From Fibrobacter sp. (lineage in GTDB: Bacteria > Fibrobacterota > Fibrobacteria > Fibrobacterales > Fibrobacteraceae), in assembly GCA_017520105.1 (NCBI GenBank), contig JAFWRL010000139.1:1-19485 (forward strand): 19,485 nt of DNA, given 5' to 3'. The notes under the pieces are model-generated. The model was not told the DNA's origin. It did no database searches and was given only the letters and a program-made list of their open reading frames with translations. How positions within the stretch are numbered: position 1 is the first letter of the stretch; every line of letters begins with the position of its first letter. This document shows, piece after piece, positions 14,801-19,485 of this stretch. The position numbers were made by a program, and so were the translations under genes.

Positions 14801-17800
14801 CGTCGGTCGATTGCAGCGGCAGCGATTCAGAGACGTTTGCAATTGCGTAGGTTTCAGCATTCTGCATCGTCGGAGCGAAGAACACATTTTCCTTGTCCGT
14901 GGCATTGTAACTGTAAGCGAAATCGTATTCGCTCTTGAGGAGCGGAGCCTTGACGTTCACAGAGCCAGCCACAGCGAAGCTACCGTCGATTTCGTTCCAA
15001 GCGGAACCCGTGCCGTAAGCGTACTTCGCAGCCGGATCCACGACGTACTTCACGCCGCTCTTGACTTCGAATGCAACATCCGTGAAGGATACGTTGCCCG
15101 AAACAGAAGCAATCTTGAAGCTTGCATCGGAGACTTCGTAAGTACGTTTAGCAGTCGTACCGAACGTTCTCGTAAACTTGTACGAGCCCTTGTCAGTATC
15201 GGCAAGCTTGATGGTCACGTCATCCGTCGTGGAGAAGCAGACTCCCCAGACAGCGTACATCATCATCGGATGAGCAGCGCTGTAGTTGCCAGCTTCGTAC
15301 TGGGCAATCACGGAGCTGTTCAACTGCGTCACGCCGGAGGTCGCCGTTGCCGTAGAGGCATAACCCATGAAGCAACGGTCGCTGCGGTAGATATCAGCCG
15401 GGAACTTTTCAGAGCTTTCTACAGTGTAGTTCTTGTTCACGATCCAGTTGTTGTCTGCATCCGTGGAGAACGAAGCTGTAGTAATGAGCGTGCTCCAGGA
15501 GTCGCCGAAGTAAGCTTCGCCGTCCGCATTTTCGTTGAATGCGAAGTAGTACTTCACAGCTTCCGAGGCCACGCCAAGCTTGATATTCTTCTGAGCGGCT
15601 GCAACAGAGATTTCTTCGCCGCTAGAGATTTCTTCGGTGTTGCCGTCGCTGGTGACTGAAATCTTGTCGCCGAAGCTGTACGTGCTTGCGCCGTTGAACT
15701 TGATGCCGAGAGTCATGTTTTCGACAACCGGGAATTCGACACCGTTTGCATCGACATCGTATTCGTACGTATCGAGGCCGACCGTGCGGAACACGGTGAA
15801 GCTACCCTGAGCAGCCGGCAAATCCGTTGCGATGGTGAAGTTCTTGAGCGAGCAAGCAGCACCACTACCCCACACAGCATAGAGCGTGTCGGTGTTCGTC
15901 GATGTTGCAAGCGTGCGGAGAGCTTCGGCATCGAATGCGCCGAGAACCGTGCGGCCAGCCTTGTCAAGAGCCCAGCCAGTCACGCAAGCGTCTGTGCGAG
16001 CCATGACGTTGAACGGCTGCAAGTCCTTCGACTGCGAGACGTTTTCAAGTGCGTAAGTAGCACTGTAAATCATGTTCGGGCTGTAGAATACTGCCTTACC
16101 ATCATTATAGTTCTTGTCATAGACGAACCTGTAAGAATTCTTCAGGAGCGGAGCCTTGATATCCGTCACGACAGAGGTCACGTTGAACAACGTGCCGTTT
16201 TCGATATCTCTCCAGCCGTTAGCATTCTTGTATGCAAACTTTGCTTCGGTGTCGAGGATGACACCCGCAACGCTGTTGACTTCAAATTCCACACCGTTGA
16301 ACGAAATGTCATTGTTCGCAGACGGAATTACAAAGTTTGCAGTTGCGATTTCGTAAGAGCGTTCAGCAACACTGCCGTCACCCAGATCGAACGTTCTCGT
16401 AAACTTGTACGTACCCTTGTCGGTATCGGCAAGCTTGACGGTCACGCCGGTCGTGGTGCAAGTGCCCCACAGAGCGTAGAGCGTCGTTGCAGCCGGATTC
16501 TTGCCGAGTTCGTCGAACTTCGCGATGAAATCATCATCCAGTTCCTTGAACACGCCATTCGTCCTGTCGCCCTGTGCGAACGTGTAACCCTGCAAGCAAG
16601 CGCCGTCGCGGTACATCGCCATCGGGAACTTCTTGTCAGCGCTGTTCACGCTGTAGCTCTTCTTCACGATCCAGTTGTCGTCATTATCGGTCGTGAACGA
16701 ATCCTTATCCATATATGCAGCCCAAGCGTCGCCGAAGTAAGCCGCACCGGCAGCGTTTTCGTTGAACGTGATGACGTATTCAATAGCGTCGGTCGTCACA
16801 TTGAGCTTGACATTCTTCTGAGCATCATCAACTGCGAAGGTCTTGCCGTTCACCACATTGAAAAGTCTGTTGCCGCTAGCATCTTCGCCAATAACGTTCG
16901 AGCCGAACGTGTATGCCGGAGAAGCGGCGGTGAACTTCACGCCAAGTTCCATGCCTTCGAGCGTCGGGATTTCGATGCCGTTCGTGCCAACATCGTACCA
17001 AGTGGTATCGCCATCGAGCGTGCGATAGACCTTGAAGCTACCCTGAGCAGCCGGCATGCCGGAAGTGACGGTGAACGTCGTCGGCGTGCAGTTTGCACCC
17101 TTAACCGTCCAGACCGCGAACAACGTATCGACATCGTCTGCGTCCATGACGTTGAGCTTGCGGAGAGCTTCGTCGTCGATGACGTTAAGCAGATCCGTAC
17201 CCGCCTTGTCGAGCGACCAGCCCGTGAGGCAAGCGTCCGTGCGAGCCATCACGTCGAACGGCTGCAAGCTCTTGGACTGCGTAATCGCATTGAGAGAAAC
17301 CGTCTCGGAGAACTTCACGCCCGGAGCGAAGAACACGTTCTTCTTGTCCGTCGTGTTGTAGCTGTAAGCGAAGGTGTATTTGCTCTTGAGGAGCGGAGCC
17401 TTGACGTTCTTGACATTTGCATCCACCGTGAGCAAGTCGCCTGCGGTGTATTCCGTCCAAGAATCCGTGCTGGCAGCACCCTTGTAGGCAAACTTCGCAG
17501 TCGGATCCACAATCACGTCGGCACCGGCGTTGACTTCAAATTCCATATTCGTGAACGAGATGTCGCCGTTTGCAGACGGAATCGTAAAGTTCGCGGTCGT
17601 GCCTTCATACGTACGGACCGGATTTTCGCCACTAGCCGTTGCGAACTTGCGTTCGAACTTGAACGAACCCTTGTCGGTATCGGCAAGCTTGAGCGTCGTG
17701 CTGCCCACGTTAGCCGGGCAGTCACCCCAGACCGCGTACAGCGTCATCGGATTCGTGCTGCTGTAGTTGCCAGCTTCGTACTGGGCAATCAAGGCTCTGT

Positions 17801-19485
17801 TCAACTGCGTATCGCCGGAGGTCGCCGTTGCCGTAGAAGCGTAACCGTTCAAGCATGCTTCAGAGCTGTAGAGCGCAGACGGGAACTTCTCCGTGCTTTC
17901 GACCGTGTAGTAAGTCGTCACGACCCAGTTGCCGTCAGCATCCGTGTCGAACGAGTTCGCGATAAGCATTGCCCAGAAGTCGCCGAAGAACGGCTTTGCA
18001 GTGAGGCCCGTCGCATTTTCGTTGAACGAGAAGTAGTACTTCACGGCATCGGTCTGCATGCGGAGCGTCATGTTCTTCTGGTTTTCAACAATGGCGTAAA
18101 TGCCGTTGCTTGCGATTTCGCCAGTGTGTCCGTTGCTGGAGTATTCGATATTCGTGCCAGTCACATTGTACGTGTCGGAGCCATTGAACTTGAAGCCAAC
18201 TTCCATGTCCTTGATAACCGGGATTTCAAGGCCGCTAGCATCGACGTCGTATTCGTACGTTTCAGTGCCGACCGTGCGGAACATCTGGAAGCTACCCTTG
18301 TCGGCATCCATACCAGATGTTACCTTGAACGTGCTCGGCGTGCAATCTGCACCCTTCGGAGTCCAGACTGCGTAGAGCGTATCGACCTGCGTTGCAGAAG
18401 CGAGCGTGCGGAGTGCATCAATGTCGAACGCATCGATCTTGTCCGTGCCGTCCTTTTCCAAGGCCCAGCCAGTCACGCAAGCTTCCGTGCGGGCCATGAC
18501 CGTTGTCGATTGCAACGGCAGAGATTCCGTAACGCTTGCAATTGCGTAAGTTTCAGCATCCTGCATCGTCGGGGCGAAGAACACATCCTTTGCATCGTTG
18601 TAGTTCTTGTCGTAAGCGAACTTGTATTCGCTCTTGAGGAGCGGAGCCTTGACGTTCACGGAGCCTGCGGCCACCGCGAAGCTGCCGTCAATTTCGTTCC
18701 AAGCGGAACCCGTGCCGTATGCGTACTTCGCAGCCGGATCCACGACGTACTTCACGCCGCTCTTGACTTCGAACGCAACATCCGTGAAGGAAACGTTGCC
18801 CGTGACAGATGCAATCTTGAAGCTAGCATCGGAGACTTCGTAAGTGCGTGTAGCAGCCGTACTGAACGTTCTCGTAAACTTGTACGAACCCTTGTCGGTA
18901 TCGGCAAGCTTGACAGTCACGTCGTCCGTCGTCGAGAAGCAAGAGCTCCAGACAGCGTACAGCGTCATCGGATTTGTGCTACTATAGTTGCCAGCTTCGT
19001 ACTGGGCAATCACGGCGTTGTTCAGTTCGGTGTAACCGACAATGGCGTTTTCGGTAAAGCCATAGCCATTGAAGCAGAGGTCGCCGCTGTAGATGTCAGC
19101 CGGGAACGTCTTGTCTGTACTTTCGACCGTGTAATTCTTTTCAACAATCCAGTTGTTGTCAGCGTTCGTATCGAACGAGTTCGCAACAAGCGTGCTCCAG
19201 GAATCACCGAAGTAGGCTTCGCCGTTCGCATTTTCGTTGAAGGCGAAGTAGTACTTCACAGCTTCCGAGGTCACGCCAAGCTTCACGTTCTTCTGGGCAG
19301 CAGCAACCGTGATTTCGTCGCCGTTAGAGATTTTTTCCGTGTTGCCGTTGCTGGTGACAGAAATCTTGTCACCGAAGCTATACGTGCTTGCGCCGTCGAA
19401 CTTGATTCCGAGTGCCATGTTTTCGACAACCGGGAATTCGACACCGTCTGCATCGACATCGTATTCGAACGTTTCGGAGCCGACC
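8592..19485 (-). CDS. Giant secreted/surface repeat protein, 5' end outside window
   Basis: One frame is open from the right edge to the TAG at 8592-8594: at least 3,630 codons. The ATG at 19418 is internal, because the 22 codons before it (FEYDVDADGVEFPVVEN and so on) repeat in unit 4, so start and signal peptide lie beyond the window. Order from the N-terminal side: six A+B super-repeats (12156-19485), a seventh A module, two diverged modules plus a partial third (about 10130-11584), a beta-rich spacer, a Trp-rich region with SWRMIS and GWNLVANPHGW (about 9310-9840), and a C-terminal T9SS-type domain ending GVYILRVRVGSAQVTRQILVK-like sequence. Each module ends in LYAVW, as in Listeria-Bacteroides/InlB B-type repeats (Flg_new, PF09479). 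Expected role: large extracellular, perhaps adhesive, stalk; function unproven. It ends in a strong terminator. Confidence 0.88.
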   Translation of the reverse strand, partial: VGSETFEYDVDADGVEFPVVENMALGIKFDGASTYSFGDKISVTSNGNTEKISNGDEITVAAAQKNVKLGVTSEAVKYYFAFNENANGEAYFGDSWSTLVANSFDTNADNNWIVEKNYTVESTDKTFPADIYSGDLCFNGYGFTENAIVGYTELNNAVIAQYEAGNYSSTNPMTLYAVWSSCFSTTDDVTVKLADTDKGSYKFTRTFSTAATRTYEVSDASFKIASVTGNVSFTDVAFEVKSGVKYVVDPAAKYAYGTGSAWNEIDGSFAVAAGSVNVKAPLLKSEYKFAYDKNYNDAKDVFFAPTMQDAETYAIASVTESLPLQSTTVMARTEACVTGWALEKDGTDKIDAFDIDALRTLASATQVDTLYAVWTPKGADCTPSTFKVTSGMDADKGSFQMFRTVGTETYEYDVDASGLEIPVIKDMEVGFKFNGSDTYNVTGTNIEYSSNGHTGEIASNGIYAIVENQKNMTLRMQTDAVKYYFSFNENATGLTAKPFFGDFWAMLIANSFDTDADGNWVVTTYYTVESTEKFPSALYSSEACLNGYASTATATSGDTQLNRALIAQYEAGNYSSTNPMTLYAVWGDCPANVGSTTLKLADTDKGSFKFERKFATASGENPVRTYEGTTANFTIPSANGDISFTNMEFEVNAGADVIVDPTAKFAYKGAASTDSWTEYTAGDLLTVDANVKNVKAPLLKSKYTFAYSYNTTDKKNVFFAPGVKFSETVSLNAITQSKSLQPFDVMARTDACLTGWSLDKAGTDLLNVIDDEALRKLNVMDADDVDTLFAVWTVKGANCTPTTFTVTSGMPAAQGSFKVYRTLDGDTTWYDVGTNGIEIPTLEGMELGVKFTAASPAYTFGSNVIGEDASGNRLFNVVNGKTFAVDDAQKNVKLNVTTDAIEYVITFNENAAGAAYFGDAWAAYMDKDSFTTDNDDNWIVKKSYSVNSADKKFPMAMYRDGACLQGYTFAQGDRTNGVFKELDDDFIAKFDELGKNPAATTLYALWGTCTTTGVTVKLADTDKGTYKFTRTFDLGDGSVAERSYEIATANFVIPSANNDISFNGVEFEVNSVAGVILDTEAKFAYKNANGWRDIENGTLFNVTSVVTDIKAPLLKNSYRFVYDKNYNDGKAVFYSPNMIYSATYALENVSQSKDLQPFNVMARTDACVTGWALDKAGRTVLGAFDAEALRTLATSTNTDTLYAVWGSGAACSLKNFTIATDLPAAQGSFTVFRTVGLDTYEYDVDANGVEFPVVENMTLGIKFNGASTYSFGDKISVTSDGNTEEISSGEEISVAAAQKNIKLGVASEAVKYYFAFNENADGEAYFGDSWSTLITTASFSTDADNNWIVNKNYTVESSEKFPADIYRSDRCFMGYASTATATSGVTQLNSSVIAQYEAGNYSAAHPMMMYAVWGVCFSTTDDVTIKLADTDKGSYKFTRTFGTTAKRTYEVSDASFKIASVSGNVSFTDVAFEVKSGVKYVVDPAAKYAYGTGSAWNEIDGSFAVAGSVNVKAPLLKSEYDFAYSYNATDKENVFFAPTMQNAETYAIANVSESLPLQSTDVLARTDACLTGWALDKAGNTVLDVFDIDALRTLAAALATDSLYAVWTAKGASCTPTTFTVTSGMPVAQGNFKVYRTIGDDTTWYDVGTNGVEIPTLAGMKLGVKFIAASPAYTFGNNVAGEDASGNRLFNVVNGKTFEVASAQKNLKLNVNSDAVEYVFAFNENDKGAAYFGDSWSAYINDASFSDGANNNWIVKVGYSVNSSDKKFPMAMYRDGYCLQGYTFAANDKTDGVYTELNDTFIAKFAALGKTSPATLYAYWETCTSTGTTVKLTDTDKGSYKFTRTFDLGDGNVAERTYTATTANFKIPSKNDVSFNNVEFEVKSGVDAIVDTEAKYAYRKASTWTEIDGLFTVNSSVDSVKAPILKNKYTFAYDRNYNDGKAVFYSPNMKNSGTYTVANVSESKSLQTLDVMGRADACLTGWALDKAGRTVIGTFDAEALRTINALEDAGEDVGTLYAVWTAKGASCTPTTFTVTSGMPVAQGSFKVYRTIGDDTTWYDVGTNGFEVPTLTGMKLGVKFTAASPAYTFGSDVIGNDASGTRLFSTKNGNMFTVAQAQKNVKLAVNSSKVDYMFAFSENDKGAAYFDDSWSAYINDASFSTDNAGNWIVKAGYSVESTDKKFPMAMYRDGYCLQGYTFAANDKTDGVYTELSDAFIAKFAALGKTSPATLYAYWGACSAANSVTVKLADTDKGSYKFTRTFALGDGKVAERAYEAAAANFVVPSKNNDVSFNAVAFTVKSGSGVILDTDAKLSVKGTAATADWTDYTDGDMLTAGVNLGSVKAPLLKNSYTFAYNKNYAVDSAVFYSPNMKNSGTYTIASVAESKSLQTLDVMARTDACLTGWALDKAGRTVIGTFDAEALRTLNAATATDTLYAVWTKKGTAGCSPTTFTVTSGMPAAQGSFKVYRVLNADTTWYNVGTNGIEIPTLIGMKLGVKFTAASPAYTFGKNVAGEDANGNRLFNVVNGNMFIVAKAQNNVKLSVTSDVVTYTFAFNANAGKASVFSGADFTAKGEFVIGDALPMNLYRNDAKLVGWSFEPLTSAAAGKVFTNVNDEFVNAIENSAKADTLYAVWAVDNARKTYTIAITNLVEEGSFELKNASSVYTVKPGETLTVPSENDLVFAVSFKPNSYNKNEYTGIEILDTKSGKLLTTVNTGDTYKFVSNVALRAVGKFSPVQFALNTNAGSNKVFFGDAFKEFAWTAKSFEDVLPSEVYRTDAVLAGWSFDKNATKGSVTYDEKLAGSYDTFRSNKSNANKTPVLYAVWQKKTVQTITVKADSAAKGSLTLTQFVGDRSFAHAVSEKGMKVPSVDNGLIFQAHFDVNDSWSMNAKKPLVWTTAKAKDSTANDAFKVVKTDVTVKVLAVFKEFHFVFNVSGESLFYGDDWMQDGDFASTEDKTETAFPTMVYNTDSCVAGWSVKVGTTSYTNLQDAMIGDLYAAYPNINSLKNVKLYAQWTNKVDDCAGKIARIEVDQKHGDVHLVENMDKSNVVHKFNKYGSMLLPAEIESDNWTVRTNPDSSFVLDSLVVMRDGKKESVLHEGDHLPTNMEKVVMKAYFGKANKTPIEIVDKNFAQSGNAVRVGFKTSEFEVTRAVSGRVRITDEKGVLVLDSLLGDSVVSAFADEVIMRVNKPGTYKMLLTFSDRKESAEYGKQFTVNAQVASFAAESWRMISLAPVDTSAIVWNDSNHFYWWDDSYCGEFWQYKTFNRGDEIVGTRGVWYSSRSGTPLVIRDDIEDEGEDIVWELDSIGSGWNLVANPHGWRVNLFSLNGNGRKNVDENAEISFWRYNAETSDYEEIDGVVETTLEPYEAVWAKVSKKSQWTVSAKPIFTFSSAADEGKGVLSKRTLAKASTKDRWTLQAVLEDNNGHRDSWNILGVSNNPFVAEEPPASFGDHVTLSIVDGKHGLAKSIKDADSEKEWTLALSATGSRAGYLSFAGIKDINAFGYHVYVTVDGTTTEMKEGTPLQVSLSSKPKNATVRVERGTIAVAQKSGLKGLRSAKLGNQLHVSFEVPDELVDESTRVELLTAKGGVIATASAKSVFGTNKVAMDVPKNGVYILRVRVGSAQVTRQILVK
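10428..11584 (-). repeat. Two strongly diverged modules (D1, D2)
   Basis: D1 (about 11010-11584) has YRTDAVLAGWSF and ends LYAVWQ without cysteines. D2 (about 10428-11009) has YNTDSCVAGWSV and ends LYAQWTNKVDDC with both cysteines. A partial third module lacking the LYAVW end follows to about 10130. Confidence 0.7.
11585..12155 (-). repeat. Terminal A7 module without its cysteine pair
   Basis: The first half matches beta-type A modules (SPTTFTVTSGM, PAYTFGKNVAGEDANGNRLF). The second half is shorter and diverged: YRNDAKLVGWSF replaces YRDGYCLQGYTF, and no Cys follows LYAVW. Confidence 0.8.
12156..13406 (-). repeat. Super-repeat unit 6 (A6 + B6, 1,251 bases)
   Basis: Beta-type A6 (209 residues) and B6 (208 residues, from the Cys at 12777-12779). 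Near-identical to unit 5 in A; B6 differs from B5 in the middle (KLSVKGTAATADW). Confidence 0.85.
13407..14645 (-). repeat. Super-repeat unit 5 (A5 + B5, 1,239 bases)
   Basis: Beta-type A5 (209 residues) and B5 (204 residues, from the Cys at 14016-14018). Very close to unit 6 over long tracts, for example YRDGYCLQGYTFAANDKTDG in both. Confidence 0.85.
14646..15854 (-). repeat. Super-repeat unit 4 (A4 + B4, 1,209 bases), mosaic
   Basis: A4 (205 residues) begins like A1 (STYSFGDKISV) but its end (GYASTATATSG) is that of A2. B4 (198 residues, from the Cys at 15237-15239) follows B1 except for AYSYNATDKENVFF, which follows B2. Confidence 0.85.
15855..17090 (-). repeat. Super-repeat unit 3 (A3 + B3, 1,236 bases)
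   Basis: A3 (210 residues) is the first 'beta' type (DTTWYDVGTNG, FTAASPAYTFG); B3 (202 residues, from the Cys at 16458-16460) has the DLGDG insert and ends LYAVWGSGAAC. Confidence 0.85.
17091..18344 (-). repeat. Super-repeat unit 2 (A2 + B2, 1,254 bases)
   Basis: A2 (208 residues, from the Cys at 18342-18344) is a diverged alpha type (FNGSDTYNVTGTNIE); B2 (210 residues, from the Cys at 17718-17720) carries AYSYNTTDKKNVFF. Both modules end in LYAVW or LFAVW. Confidence 0.85.
18345..19485 (-). repeat. Super-repeat unit 1 (A1 partial + B1)
   Basis: A1 is cut by the window edge and ends at the Cys codon 18939-18941; B1 is 199 residues. A1 is of the 'alpha' type (EYDVDADG, STYSFGDKISV). Unit 1 is closest to unit 4. 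Confidence 0.85.

Noticed and set aside
8607..15659. A 2,350-codon open frame on the plus strand opposite the giant gene
   Set aside because: It is a by-product of the repeats and codon use of the minus-strand gene, which rarely uses the codons that give stops in this antisense frame. Its predicted protein mirrors the repeat periodicity, and the minus-strand frame has clear domains, Cys patterns and a terminator.
19416..19418. ATG that could start the giant gene
   Set aside because: The frame is open to the window edge and the 22 upstream codons encode repeat sequence also found in unit 4. There is no signal peptide at this ATG.

Overview
The window looks like a chromosomal segment from a member of the Fibrobacter-Chlorobi-Bacteroidetes group, most likely a Fibrobacter. 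This rests on a PorV-like outer-membrane protein, a giant repeat protein with a type IX secretion (T9SS)-like C-terminal domain, several short envelope lipoproteins, and weak or absent Shine-Dalgarno sequences before many starts. The assignment is by eye, with no database search. Almost all coding is on the minus strand; only the tyrosine recombinase reads on the plus strand. No rRNA, tRNA or CRISPR array was seen.

Left part (1-3502, minus strand). A tight three-gene cluster reads leftwards: a tail-anchored STAS-domain protein, a single-pass protein whose C-terminal half resembles a LytM/M23 domain without its zinc ligands, and a lipoprotein cut by the window edge. Gaps are 3 and 10 bases. 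Upstream of it lies an intergenic repeat element (about 1902-2053), then a PorV-like barrel protein with a long Pro/Ala/Thr-rich tail.

Middle (3503-8473). A 448-base divergent gap carries three spaced inverted-repeat units built on ATGCTACCAA / TTGGTAGCAT, directly upstream of a complete XerC/D-type tyrosine recombinase. After it comes a second copy of the intergenic repeat element (about 4993-5158, opposite orientation) with a heptamer array. Then, on the minus strand, a beta-propeller-like lipoprotein and an outer-membrane barrel protein form a coupled pair, preceded by a solitary dTDP-4-dehydrorhamnose reductase gene (rfbD).

Right part (8537-19485). A strong terminator ends a giant minus-strand gene that fills the rest of the window and runs off its right edge; at least 3,630 codons are visible. 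From the N-terminal side it holds six alternating A+B super-repeats of 1,209-1,254 bases, a seventh A module, two to three diverged modules, a Trp-rich region and a T9SS-like sorting domain. A pair of cysteines per module is kept or lost together, which argues for a disulfide in each module. Unit 4 is a visible mosaic of units 1 and 2. The PorV-like protein and the giant protein may belong to the same export route (inference).
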